A stretch of 64,000 nucleotides of DNA from an uncultured Rubrobacteraceae bacterium (GTDB lineage: Bacteria > Actinomycetota > Rubrobacteria > Rubrobacterales > Rubrobacteraceae): NCBI GenBank assembly GCA_902806065.1, contig CADCVE010000065.1:19443-83442 (forward strand), in the 5' to 3' direction. Shown piece after piece: positions 28,878 to 39,276 of the stretch. The translations under genes were made by a program, and so were the position numbers. Position 1 is the stretch's first letter. Each line of letters starts with the position of its first letter. The notes beneath the pieces were generated by a model. The model saw only the letters and a program-made list of their open reading frames with translations, searched no databases and was not told the origin of the DNA.

Positions 28878-29711
28878 CTACAAGAATTTCTTGTACACCC
28901 CGATATTCGTTGTGTCCCGTACGCCCAGAGCTTCTTTGAGTTCATTGAGGGTGGCGCCGCGCCTGAGGAGACGAATGGCGAAGGTGTGGCGGAGGACCAT
29001 CGGGGAGATGCGTGGGAGGCCGACCTGATCGCACCGCTTCCACAAAGCATTCTGGAGCGATTTGGAGGTCGACACCGGGCGGGCGGCCCGGCCTATTACA
29101 AGCTCGGGGGTTTCATCCTTGCGCGCGTTCAGGTAGCTCCGCAAGGTCTTTACCGTCTCATCGGAGAGGCGGCAGGCGCGGGGAGCCAGATGGGAGCCGG
29201 AACCGCCGAGTTGGATCTGGGCGACGTCCAGGTCCAGGTCGCTCTTTAGGAGGCCCCGGATCTCCCCTACCGTCACGCCGGTGTCGAGCATTATCCGGAC
29301 GACGACGGTATCGCGTAGAGCGTCTAGGGTATTCCGAGGGAACGAGAGGAGTTGTTCGATCTCCTCTTCTTCGAGAAAGGTTATCTGCTGGTCCAGTGGC
29401 TGGTGCATGGGCTCGATGGGATCGAAGTCCAGGTCCGCGTCGGTTGCGGTGCGTACCCAGTCCAGGAAGCGCCTCACGGCGGCGTCCTTACGGTAGACGG
29501 TGAAGCGCTTCCGGCGCTCCTCCAGGAGGTGGTTGCGGAAAGCCATTACCTCTCCGACGCCAACGTCCTCTATTCGCGCGACCTCTCTCCCTGCCAGAAA
29601 GCGTGCGAACTCCTTCAGGTCCGCCTCGTAGAACTCTGCGGTACGCGGGGAGGTGTTCGGGTCGTCCGCGAGATGGACGCTAAAATCCGAGATCAAAGGC
29701 ATCACCTCCAT
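28878..29711 (-). CDS. tyrosine recombinase-like protein with lost catalytic residues
   Basis: This 277-residue protein has the XerC/D layout: an N-terminal SAM-like core-binding domain (about 8-92) and a C-terminal catalytic fold. Of the active-site residues, the first Arg (usual TGLR) is Thr147 in TGVTVGE, the HxxR His is Met in SPMVLRHTF, and the LGHxS His is Val in ALGVRDTT. Only the second Arg (Arg241) and the Tyr (Tyr273 in GVYKKFL) remain. It probably binds DNA without recombining it. No attachment site or mobile element is adjacent. ATG at 29711 or 29702 are alternatives. Confidence 0.85.
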   Translation of the reverse strand: MEVMPLISDFSVHLADDPNTSPRTAEFYEADLKEFARFLAGREVARIEDVGVGEVMAFRNHLLEERRKRFTVYRKDAAVRRFLDWVRTATDADLDFDPIEPMHQPLDQQITFLEEEEIEQLLSFPRNTLDALRDTVVVRIMLDTGVTVGEIRGLLKSDLDLDVAQIQLGGSGSHLAPRACRLSDETVKTLRSYLNARKDETPELVIGRAARPVSTSKSLQNALWKRCDQVGLPRISPMVLRHTFAIRLLRRGATLNELKEALGVRDTTNIGVYKKFL

Positions 29712-29773
29712 ATGCGTATTTTAACCGCAAGTAGGAACCATTACGCCGGGATGTGAGTAGTACGTAAGTACCC

Positions 29774-29779
29774 TATACT
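29774..29779 (+). promoter_or_regulatory. -10 box for the first sortase gene
   Basis: TATACT lies 9 bases before the TTG start at 29789 and no Shine-Dalgarno is visible. This suggests a nearly leaderless transcript. No clear -35 box was found. Confidence 0.4.
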
Positions 29780-29788
29780 TCCGCGGCG

Positions 29789-30655
29789 TTGAGAAATTTG
29801 CGGACATACGGACTGGTCTCGACCATAACCCTTATAGCATTGGCTGCGCTACTCATCTCGCCCTCAACTCAAGCCGCTAAAAAGCTCCCGGAGAAAGCAA
29901 TATCTGCCTCTGCAGGTCAAACCACCGAACCGTCCGCGAAGGTAGACAAAGAGATGGGAGAATCAGCCTACAGAAAACTCCGCCTGGATAACAAACTCAT
30001 CATCGAACGACCTGTCCCCGAAGAACCAATCTCAGTTCCTGCTCCTGAAGAGCCGGTCCCGGAAGGACCAGCACTCGCCCCGCCCCCCGCTCCTGCCCCG
30101 GAGCCAAACCAAGACCAGAGAGCCGGGACTCCCGTGCGGGTGGAGGAGACGGGCATACCCGTACTTCCGGGCCGCTTTCAGGATGCTCGGGTACAAGAAG
30201 CCTCCGCACCGGCTCCCCCAGAGGTCGCGCCACCAGCGCCCGCGCCGGCACCCAAACCCACCGACACCAGGTTGTTGCTCACGGTGCCGCGGCTGGGGCT
30301 CACGGATATAACGGTCGGGGATTCCCCAAAGCAGTCCTACCTGGACCGGGAGGGGATCATGCACCTCTCAGGGACTGGCTTCCCCTTCAAGCGCAACTCG
30401 AACACTTACATCGCAGGTCATGCCGGAGACTTCGGCGGGAGCCGCATACCGAACGTCTTCCGCAACCTCATCGCACTCCGCGATACCAACGACAAGGTCT
30501 ACAACTACCGCGTCTACGAGCGCCTCGTCGTAAACCCCCGCGACGTCTGGGTCACCGATCCCATCCCCGGCAAGAAGATAATCTCGCTTCAGACCTGCTT
30601 CCCCGCCCCCACCTACGAGAAACGCCTTGTAGTAAGAGGAGAACTGGTCAAGTAG
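29789..30655 (+). CDS. class E/D-type sortase, long proline-rich linker
   Basis: This 288-residue membrane-anchored transpeptidase cleaves a sorting motif in surface proteins and attaches them to the cell wall. An N-terminal signal/TM helix (TYGLVSTITLIALAALLISP) is followed by about 110 residues rich in Pro, Ala and Glu, a linker to span the wall. The catalytic domain (from about 160) has His in YIAGHAGDFGG, Cys270 in ISLQTCFP and Arg283 in RLVVRGEL. The linker is longer than in the neighbouring sortase. Start is a TTG with no ribosome binding site. It is followed by a second sortase. Confidence 0.9.
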   Translation: MRNLRTYGLVSTITLIALAALLISPSTQAAKKLPEKAISASAGQTTEPSAKVDKEMGESAYRKLRLDNKLIIERPVPEEPISVPAPEEPVPEGPALAPPPAPAPEPNQDQRAGTPVRVEETGIPVLPGRFQDARVQEASAPAPPEVAPPAPAPAPKPTDTRLLLTVPRLGLTDITVGDSPKQSYLDREGIMHLSGTGFPFKRNSNTYIAGHAGDFGGSRIPNVFRNLIALRDTNDKVYNYRVYERLVVNPRDVWVTDPIPGKKIISLQTCFPAPTYEKRLVVRGELVK

Positions 30656-30719
30656 CTCTGGTTGACAGCCTGCTGATGCTTAACCACACCTTTAGCTACC
30701 GTTTGTCCGCACGGCCACA

Positions 30720-30725
30720 TATAAT
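30720..30725 (+). promoter_or_regulatory. -10 box (TATAAT) for the second sortase gene
   Basis: A perfect TATAAT ends 8 bases before the ATG at 30734, and no Shine-Dalgarno is visible. It implies a leaderless transcript separate from the first sortase. Confidence 0.5.
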
Positions 30726-30733
30726 CCCCGTCG

Positions 30734-31369
30734 ATGTTCAAGAGTTTGAAGATTTCGGTGCTCGTAGTGTGTCTGGCGCTCTTGGGGCTGGCGGCGCTCC
30801 CGGCCTACCCGCGAACGGAGACGGCTTCCTTGACTCTGAGCCCGGTGGAGGTCCAGAACACCCGCCAACTCCTCGGCGAGAGTCCGACGGGCGCACGGCC
30901 GGCCCCCTCGCAAGATGCAAGCATGCAAGACGGGGCGGAGGGCGACGCGGTCGGCGGGACGATGACGCTCTCGATACCCAAGCTCGGGCTGGAGAACATA
31001 CCGGTGCCTACAGCGGATAGCCAGGTAGCGTTGGACCGGGAGGGAATCATCCGCTTCGGAGAGACCGGTACGCCCTGGGAGGAGGGCTCCAATACCTTCG
31101 TCGTGGGTCACGCCCTGGGCTATCTCTGGACCAGGACTCCCTACGTCTTCTACAAGCTGGAAGATCTAAAGCCCGGAGATGAGATCATCGTCAGAGACCA
31201 GGCGGATGAGGAGTACGTCTTCGAGGTCTACGACCGCGTAACCGTAAAGCCCGAAGACTTCTGGGTCACCTACCCCGTCCCCAACAAGACCACCATCTCC
31301 CTGCAGACCTGCACCCCCATCCCCACCTTCGAGAACCGCCTCGTAGTACGCGGCAAACTCATCAGCTAA
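30734..31369 (+). CDS. class E/D-type sortase
   Basis: This 211-residue transpeptidase has an N-terminal TM anchor (LKISVLVVCLALLGLAALPA), a short linker and a sortase fold. Catalytic His lies in TFVVGHALGY, Cys193 in ISLQTCTP and Arg206 in RLVVRGKL. The core DREGIIRFGETGTPWEEGSN is parallel to the first sortase, so the pair arose by duplication or has split substrates. No canonical LPxTG protein is adjacent; the acidic surface protein at 41134-42357 carries a TPVTG sequence. Confidence 0.9.
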   Translation: MFKSLKISVLVVCLALLGLAALPAYPRTETASLTLSPVEVQNTRQLLGESPTGARPAPSQDASMQDGAEGDAVGGTMTLSIPKLGLENIPVPTADSQVALDREGIIRFGETGTPWEEGSNTFVVGHALGYLWTRTPYVFYKLEDLKPGDEIIVRDQADEEYVFEVYDRVTVKPEDFWVTYPVPNKTTISLQTCTPIPTFENRLVVRGKLIS

Positions 31370-31384
31370 CCCGAAGCTATCAAT

Positions 31385-31873
31385 CTACCGGTGAAGGAGG
31401 TGGCGTTCGACGACGTCGTGGGCAGCGTTGATCTGCGCGGTCAACTTTTCGGCGCGCTCTCTCTGCTCGGGCTCCACGAAACGATCCGGATGGTATCGCT
31501 TGACGAGATCTCGCCGCTTCTTGTTGACCTCTTCGAGGGAGCTACCGGCGCCCAGCCCGAGCCGATGATAAGCGGCTAGCACCTCCGGCGGATACTGCTT
31601 CGGCATGTAACGCGGCGCTGTAGCCCGCCACCCGTTCATCCGGTCTCTCGAAGAGCGTTCCCCCGATACCCCTTCGGCTATGCGCTCTTCAGCGGCGCGT
31701 TCCTCGTTGGCGCGGCGCCACTCCTCGGTGAAGCCGCGCCGGGCGGCGTCGAGGGCGTCTTTCAAGGATTCGCCGCGTTCGCGACCGGCCCGGACAGTCT
31801 CTCTGACACGCTCGTCGTTTATGTTCGAGACAAATCCCCGGGCGAGGCGCCCCAGACGGCGCGGGATGCTCAA
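31385..31873 (-). CDS. C-terminal J-domain protein
   Basis: This 162-residue protein has a basic/helical N-terminus (about 1-70) and a C-terminal J-domain (about 98-160) with the HPD tripeptide at 128-130 in VKRYHPDRF. J-domains stimulate DnaK ATPase and recruit client proteins; an isolated C-terminal J-domain is unlike DnaJ itself. Its ATG overlaps the stop of the preceding gene by 4 bases. It is the last gene of a four-gene overlapping operon led by a PspA-like protein, which suggests a chaperone link to membrane stress. The convergent sortase gene ends 15 bases away. Confidence 0.85.
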   Translation of the reverse strand: MSIPRRLGRLARGFVSNINDERVRETVRAGRERGESLKDALDAARRGFTEEWRRANEERAAEERIAEGVSGERSSRDRMNGWRATAPRYMPKQYPPEVLAAYHRLGLGAGSSLEEVNKKRRDLVKRYHPDRFVEPEQRERAEKLTAQINAAHDVVERHLLHR

Positions 31874-32583
31874 CGTCTGTCGGGCGGACCATGCGGGTCG
31901 CGGTACGGCGAGGGGCCTTCGAGAGGCGTATCGGCGGGCTCCTCTGCGGCGCCGAAAGTACCGCCGCGGCGTCGTAAGACTCGGGTCTCGTCGGCGTCGA
32001 ACGGTTCGAAGACCTGAGTCTCGTCCACCGGCGGGTCTTCCACCGGTTCGGAAGCTTCCTGTTCTTCCTCCGGGTCGGGGAAGCTAAAAAAGGCGCGCAC
32101 CCGTTTTATGCCTTCGATCCCGTCCACGGCGCGTGAGATCCTCTGTTCCTCCTCGGCGATGCCGGCGTCGCAGGCCTCCCGGACCCTCCTTATCTCCTCC
32201 TCCAGGGAGCGCACGTCATCCTCAGTCCTGTAGCGGAGTTGCTCCTGCCGCTCCCGGGCCAGATCCATCTCGGAGTTGAGCTTCGACTCCCGCGCGCGGG
32301 TGGACCTCTCCAGGTCCTCGACCTGTATGCCCGCAGCCAGGAGCGTGCCACGTACGATGCGCACAGCGCTGTCCCGGGGAACCTCCGGCGGCAGGTCGTC
32401 TATTACCTCCGCCGCCCGCTCGACAGTCAAGCCCTGAGGACGCTGCTCCTCTTCAGGCGGTGGCGGCCCGCCTCTTCCTCTACTGGATTCCTTCCGCCCG
32501 AGCGCTTCGGGCGAGAACACATTGGTCTCGTCGTCTCCCGAGCCTCCGCCGAGTATCCTGGAGAAAAAGCTCTTGTCACTCAT
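31870..32583 (-). CDS. coiled-coil protein with three DETxV[F/L] motifs
   Basis: This 237-residue acidic protein has no family I recognise. It contains DETNVF at 18-23, DETQVF at 187-192 and DETRVL at 198-203. The motif resembles the ETTSVF phosphothreonine site of GarA/OdhI, which Ser/Thr kinases modify and FHA domains bind. The middle (about 90-165) is a helical coiled coil. The stop overlaps the J-domain gene by 4 bases and the start overlaps the upstream membrane protein gene by 4. A signalling or scaffold role in the PspA-like operon is inference. Confidence 0.8.
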   Translation of the reverse strand: MSDKSFFSRILGGGSGDDETNVFSPEALGRKESSRGRGGPPPPEEEQRPQGLTVERAAEVIDDLPPEVPRDSAVRIVRGTLLAAGIQVEDLERSTRARESKLNSEMDLARERQEQLRYRTEDDVRSLEEEIRRVREACDAGIAEEEQRISRAVDGIEGIKRVRAFFSFPDPEEEQEASEPVEDPPVDETQVFEPFDADETRVLRRRGGTFGAAEEPADTPLEGPSPYRDPHGPPDRR

Positions 32584-33440
32584 CGTACCGGTATCCTTTC
32601 GGGGAAGGTTTCCGTAAGCCCATCGGGCGGTTCGTCAGAGATCAACGCACCCGGCAGACGGTCCACGCTCTTTTGCACCTCTTCGAGGCTGCGCCGGAAG
32701 TAGGCGACCCGCTGCTTGAGGCTCACGAGCCCCGACTCCGGCGAGAGAGCCCCCGGGCTGGCGTCGAGGGCCAGCAACTCCCCGCGCAGGTTGCCGAGCA
32801 AGCTCTCTACGCCCTCTAGCTGAGCGTTGATCATACCTATCGCCCGCGGCACCTGGTCGTGGGCCGCGAGTTCCCCGCGCCTCCCCTCCAGCGCCGCCTC
32901 GAACGATACCCTGATAGCAGAGCCCTCCTCGAGCCCCCGAAGCTCACCCTCCAAGTCCCGGATACGCGCCACTATGCCTCGCCGGTCCACACTCTCCAGA
33001 TGCCGCCTCAAGGCCGATCGCCGCCGCGCCAAAAGGGCCGACGCCTCGACCTCGTCCACGACGGTATACAGGTCTTCCAGCAACAGCGGCCCATACTCCT
33101 CGGGCAAGAGTTCCCAACTCTCCAACAACCCCTCCTGAAGCCCCACGAGCCGCTTCATCTGCGGGGCGGCGATCCCGTCCGTCCGCCCCACCCGCATCAA
33201 CTCCGCGACGTTCGCCCGTACCCGGCGCCGCAACTCCTTGCGGGCTTGCCTGCGCCGATCAAAGAGCCGACGCCCCGTAAAGATAGCGCCGAACCCGAGC
33301 ATAGCCGCGAGAACATAAGCCTCACCGGCAACCGCCATCGTCCCAAGCCCGGCCATCGAGCCGAACGGCAAGAAACGCAAGAGGCTGCCCCGGATACGCT
33401 CCGACCTTCTCCTGCCTCTCCGGACGACCGACCGGCTCAC
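32580..33440 (-). CDS. membrane coiled-coil protein in the PspA-like operon
   Basis: This 286-residue protein has a basic N-terminus (RRGRRRSERIRG) and one or two TM helices (about 21-57, including AYVLAAMLGFGAIFTGRRLF). A long helical cytoplasmic part follows, rich in Leu, Arg and Glu, with a repeating LxxLxxEL pattern. No known family. It overlaps the PspA-like gene by 4 bases upstream and the DETxVF gene by 4 downstream. It may be the membrane partner of the PspA-like protein, which is inference from the operon. Confidence 0.78.
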   Translation of the reverse strand: MSRSVVRRGRRRSERIRGSLLRFLPFGSMAGLGTMAVAGEAYVLAAMLGFGAIFTGRRLFDRRRQARKELRRRVRANVAELMRVGRTDGIAAPQMKRLVGLQEGLLESWELLPEEYGPLLLEDLYTVVDEVEASALLARRRSALRRHLESVDRRGIVARIRDLEGELRGLEEGSAIRVSFEAALEGRRGELAAHDQVPRAIGMINAQLEGVESLLGNLRGELLALDASPGALSPESGLVSLKQRVAYFRRSLEEVQKSVDRLPGALISDEPPDGLTETFPERIPVR

Positions 33441-34234
33441 GCGCCACCATCGCCGCGTTCGGCCCCACGTTTGTCGAGCCGTTTGTCGAGGAACTCGTCC
33501 ATGCGTTCGATGTTCTGTTCTTCGGCTTCTTGCGGGGAGTCGTCACCTGATCCCAGGGAGGCGGCAGGTCTCAGACCCATTTGAAGCTCCATCATCTCCA
33601 GTTCGCGTTCGGCGTCGATGCGCTTTATGTCCACTTCGGTCGAGGCGATCTGGCGCTCTGTCTCGCTTGCGCCGAGCTCGCCGACGGCCTGCGCCTCGTA
33701 GGAGGACTGCCGTATGGCCTGCCGCGCCTTCTCCAGGTCGCGGGAGGAATCCGTCAGGGAGATGCTTGCGCGTGCCTCGTTCGCCGCGCGCAGCGCCTTC
33801 GCGCGCTGGTTCTCTTCCATGAGAGCCGCCCGCTCGCGCACTAGATCGTTATACCTCCGCTCCTGATCCCGGAACGCCCGCTCCATCTCCCGCGAATTGC
33901 TTCGGGCTTCATCGAGGCGGCCTTCTATCTCGGAGAGCCTCGTCTGCGCCTCCTGCTTCTGCTGCACGACCTGGACGGCAGCCTCCCGTTGTCCCCGCGC
34001 CGCGAGCTCCCGCGCCTGTCTCTCTTTAACCGTGATGGTCTTTTGCTTCTCGGCGGCATCACTCGTGAGCATCTTCTCGTAAGCCATCGTCCGGGCCGTC
34101 GCAACCTGCAGCTTCTTCAGGTTGTCGAGCTCATCCTGGACCACGTTCTCCAGAAGAATCTCCGGATTGCGATGTTCGACCCCGGAGAGGAACTTACCGA
34201 AGAAACCCCGAACCGCTCTCGTAAACCTTCCCAT
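33437..34234 (-). CDS. PspA/IM30-family protein
   Basis: This 265-residue almost wholly helical protein is a member of the ESCRT-III-like PspA/IM30 family, which coats and repairs the inner membrane under stress. The N-terminal amphipathic helix (RFTRAVRGFFGKFLSGVE) is followed by long coiled-coil helices (NLKKLQVATARTMAYEKML; VQVVQQKQEAQTRLSEIEG). The C-terminal tail (about 225-265) is acidic. It is the first gene of a four-gene operon. A palindrome and a TATAAT box lie upstream. Family assignment is by helix pattern and the N-terminal motif. Confidence 0.83.
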   Translation of the reverse strand: MGRFTRAVRGFFGKFLSGVEHRNPEILLENVVQDELDNLKKLQVATARTMAYEKMLTSDAAEKQKTITVKERQARELAARGQREAAVQVVQQKQEAQTRLSEIEGRLDEARSNSREMERAFRDQERRYNDLVRERAALMEENQRAKALRAANEARASISLTDSSRDLEKARQAIRQSSYEAQAVGELGASETERQIASTEVDIKRIDAERELEMMELQMGLRPAASLGSGDDSPQEAEEQNIERMDEFLDKRLDKRGAERGDGGA

Positions 34235-34286
34235 CTCTAAGCACTACCCCCAGAGGGTCTATAAACTACTCTGTCTTTTCGCCCAG

Positions 34287-34313
34287 ATTATAACATCGGG
34301 CGATTTTCGCCCG
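34287..34313 (-). promoter_or_regulatory. promoter with palindromic operator for the PspA-like operon
   Basis: The minus strand reads CGGGCGA-AAA-TCGCCCG (34313-34297), then ATGT and a TATAAT box (34292-34287), 53 bases before the pspA-like ATG. The perfect 7-bp inverted repeat falls in the -35/-10 interval, where a repressor could act, or it may be the end of the preceding gene's transcript. No good -35 box is visible. Confidence 0.4.
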
Positions 34314-34395
34314 AACCGCGTCGGGCATTCCCCCTACCTTACGTCGAACCACCACCGCGGGTTTCACGGCGTCTTCACCGGACCCTTGCGTGATT

Positions 34396-35370
34396 TTAGC
34401 GAGCGGCCTGGAAAGAGGTCCCCGACCCCGGGACGCCTCGCCCGGCCAGGACTATGGCGCTTGGGCTTTCGATCTCGAAGGCCGCTTCCAGGGCCGCACC
34501 CGCCGCGACCAGGAGGTCATCCGCCGAACGGGCGTCACGAGGGTAGATCGCCCCTCCGGCCCGCGTCTCCTCGGCCCCCAGAGAGTTCGCCGCCGCCAAA
34601 GCCCGCCGCGCCGCGCTCTCCAACATCGAGTCGTCCACGTCACTCAACACGACTCCGAAGACAGCGCCCTCCCCGAGCAGGATGGGCTCCCCGATTCTGG
34701 CCCGCATTCGCTCCATGAGAAGCCGCGTATCCCCGACTCGCCCCGGATCCACGAGGATCACCCCAACTTGCACTCCCCGTCGCGCCTCTAGCTCGGCCGA
34801 GACCCTCTCTAGAAGAACCGAACCGTCCTCGTCCAACGCATACCCTTCCTCACCGCCGGCCGCAACGCTCCTAGCCATCGCGAGCGCGAAAGCACCGAAG
34901 AGCCCGAACGCCACGAGCCTGAAGAAGACCAGAGCCGGCCCACCCACGCCACCATCCAGAGTATCCGGCAACATCGCAAGCGCGTAGCTCACCAACACCG
35001 CACCCTGCACGAGGAGGCTCATCCGCCCCGAACCATGTAGAGCGGAAGCAACGATCAAAGGGAAAAAGAACACGTACAACTCGCTTGAGATTCCACCGGT
35101 GAAGAAAGCTATCGTAGCGATCAAGAACGCATAAAGTGCATAAAAGGCCACGCAAAATCCCTCCCCGAACTGGCGCGTGGGAAGCAAGAGGAGGGCGATC
35201 GCCACCGTAAAAACTACCGAAACCGTCATGTAGAGCGGCACGTAGGAGACGGCTGGTCTGTAAGAATCGCCGTGTACTAGCAAGAGCGCGGCAACCACAA
35301 GACCTGGGTAGAGAAGCGAGAGCCCCTTCAACACCTGGGTGTTCCTTGCTTTGCTAGTCGCACCATTCAT
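34396..35370 (-). CDS. membrane protein with degenerate GGDEF-like domain
   Basis: This 324-residue protein has about six TM helices (roughly 15-170, e.g. GLSLLYPGLVVAALLLVHG) and a C-terminal cytoplasmic domain. That domain retains GGDEF-like elements (VGVILVDPGRVGDTRLLMERM; SADDLLVAAGAALEAAFE, as in the terminal helix of diguanylate cyclases) but lacks the GG[D/E]EF active-site motif. It is therefore unlikely to make cyclic-di-GMP. It lies upstream of the PspA-like operon on the same strand, 161 bases away. Confidence 0.65.
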   Translation of the reverse strand: MNGATSKARNTQVLKGLSLLYPGLVVAALLLVHGDSYRPAVSYVPLYMTVSVVFTVAIALLLLPTRQFGEGFCVAFYALYAFLIATIAFFTGGISSELYVFFFPLIVASALHGSGRMSLLVQGAVLVSYALAMLPDTLDGGVGGPALVFFRLVAFGLFGAFALAMARSVAAGGEEGYALDEDGSVLLERVSAELEARRGVQVGVILVDPGRVGDTRLLMERMRARIGEPILLGEGAVFGVVLSDVDDSMLESAARRALAAANSLGAEETRAGGAIYPRDARSADDLLVAAGAALEAAFEIESPSAIVLAGRGVPGSGTSFQAAR

Positions 35371-35423
35371 ACCCGGCTATCATACGCACAGAGAAGGATT
35401 GATGCCACCCGGAGGTCGCGTTT

Positions 35424-35723
35424 ATGGAAGGCCACAACCCATACACAGCCATGCAGGGCTACAGTCTGGAGGATGTCTCGGGCGTCGAGGTCGGCAGGAT
35501 CGAAGAGACCGTCTACGACGCTCCCAGCGACGTCCTCAAGTACATCGTGGTGAATGGACGCACGGTACCGGCCGATAACATCGAGGTGGACGTCGCAGAG
35601 GAATGCGTCAGAGCGCCGTACAGTAGGGAGATCATACAGTCCGCCCCCACCCTCCAGGCACCCTCCGGCGAGTTCGACCGCACTCTACACGCCCACTACG
35701 AAGATTACGAGGGGCCCCGCTAG
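35424..35723 (+). CDS. PRC-barrel-like small protein
   Basis: This 99-residue protein has a PRC-barrel-like core: YSLEDVSGVEVGRIEETVYD, then LKYIVVNGRTVPADNIEVD, a beta-rich pattern seen in small stress or RNA-processing-associated proteins. The tail is acidic and polar. GGAGG lies upstream of the ATG. Function is unknown. It lies divergent from the GGDEF-like membrane protein gene and convergent with the next gene. Confidence 0.6.
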   Translation: MEGHNPYTAMQGYSLEDVSGVEVGRIEETVYDAPSDVLKYIVVNGRTVPADNIEVDVAEECVRAPYSREIIQSAPTLQAPSGEFDRTLHAHYEDYEGPR

Positions 35724-35736
35724 ATACAGCGAGGCT

Positions 35737-38222
<2,486 letters not shown>

Positions 38223-38371
38223 GCAGCAAGACCGCCCGCCTCGACCTTCGAACCACTCCCTGGCCTCGCAATAGCTTATCCAGGACGCTCATAACCTGAA
38301 CGTCCCGGTCGAAGCTGTGGAGAACCGACTGGAACACCTACGTCCGCGAACGATTTGGTATCCAGGGCGTT

Positions 38372-38572
38372 CTATTCCTGCTGTTCCCTGGCCCGAGCCC
38401 TTTGTATGTATGCCTCGGCTGCCTCGGCGCTCTTGTAGCTCAGGACGCCGCCCGTCAGGGGGTTGTTTATCTCGTAGTGACCGCCGGCCTCCTCATCCAC
38501 AATGACAGGGTAGTAGCGGTCACCGGCCTGCTTTATAGCGTACCTGGTGGAACCTTCTCCATTCTCTTCCAA
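38372..38572 (-). CDS. small conserved-looking hypothetical protein
   Basis: This 66-residue protein has a beta-rich half (RYAIKQAGDRYYPVIVDEEA; GGHYEINNPLTGGVLSYKS) and a final helix (AEAAEAYIQRARAREQQE). No family recognised. The TTG start has AAGGAGG 7 bases upstream, which supports translation. It is convergent with ligA. Confidence 0.6.
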   Translation of the reverse strand: MEENGEGSTRYAIKQAGDRYYPVIVDEEAGGHYEINNPLTGGVLSYKSAEAAEAYIQRARAREQQE

Positions 38573-38749
38573 CTCGCCGCCTCCTTTTGGCTCCGAGCGG
38601 TTCTACTACACCACAGACTGGCGCGTCTGGTGATCTCGGACGAAGATCGAGCCACTCACTTTAGTTCCTGCCGGTGGCCTTAACAGGAGCCGGTGCGCCG
38701 TGCAATCCGCGAGGCTCGCTCGGGAAGGGCGAAGCGTGAGAGGCCGATT

Positions 38750-38787
38750 CATCCTCCTGGTGGGTAAAACCCTCCAAAAGGAGGATG
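38750..38787 (+). promoter_or_regulatory. long imperfect hairpin upstream of the RTX-like gene
   Basis: CATCCTCCT (38750-38758) pairs with AGGAGGATG (38779-38787). Inside, GGTGGGT and ACCCTCC nearly pair around an AAA loop. It lies 82 bases before the RTX-like protein ATG. It may be an operator, an RNA regulatory hairpin or the terminator of upstream transcription. The gap 38573-38868 otherwise shows no gene. Confidence 0.35.
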
Positions 38788-38868
38788 CGGAGTCCGGTGT
38801 GGCCTGAGAAGATCCAGAACGTGTGAGAAGTTTACAGGTGAACGAGTAGAGAAAGGTGGAAACATAAG

Positions 38869-39207
38869 ATGAGACGAGTAGCTTTGACTGTGATTTGGGG
38901 AGCATTGGCGCTGTTCTTGACGGCCGGGATAGCCTCCGCGACCACCGTATACGGTACGTTCGCAGACGAGTATCTCTACGGTACCAGCGGCAATGACTTC
39001 ATATCCGCCGGGCCAGGTGCTGACGCCATCTTCGGCTACGAGGGCGACGATGTAATCTACGCGGCCGACGGTCTTTATCCAGAGTACAGCAACGTAGATG
39101 AGATCTCCTGTGGGGACGGTATAGACATCGCGATTGTCGACGCCAACGACGTAGTGTCGAGCGACTGCGAGACTGCTGAGTTCGACCAGACGGTCTACCC
39201 GGCATAA
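38869..39207 (+). CDS. secreted RTX-like calcium-binding protein
   Basis: This 112-residue protein starts with a clear signal peptide (VALTVIWGALALFLTAGIAS ending in Ala-Ser-Ala). The mature part carries RTX-type turns: YGTSGNDFISAGPGADAIFG and YEGDDVIYAADG, matching the GGxGxD consensus loosely. The C-terminus has Cys in EISCGDGIDI and SSDCETAE, a possible disulfide. Such repeats bind calcium outside the cell. It is probably a small surface or exported protein. A decayed relative may lie near 40.9-41.0 kb. Confidence 0.82.
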   Translation: MRRVALTVIWGALALFLTAGIASATTVYGTFADEYLYGTSGNDFISAGPGADAIFGYEGDDVIYAADGLYPEYSNVDEISCGDGIDIAIVDANDVVSSDCETAEFDQTVYPA

Positions 39208-39276
39208 GCCAAAGCAACGCCCTTTAGGAGGGGCGGGGGCAACTATCTCCCTCGCCCCTCTCACTTGCGCCCGGGT

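Noticed and set aside
39226..39262. Terminator after the RTX-like gene
   Set aside because: GAGGGGCG and CGCCCCTC can pair, but the loop is about 17 bases and there is no T-run, so it was not listed.
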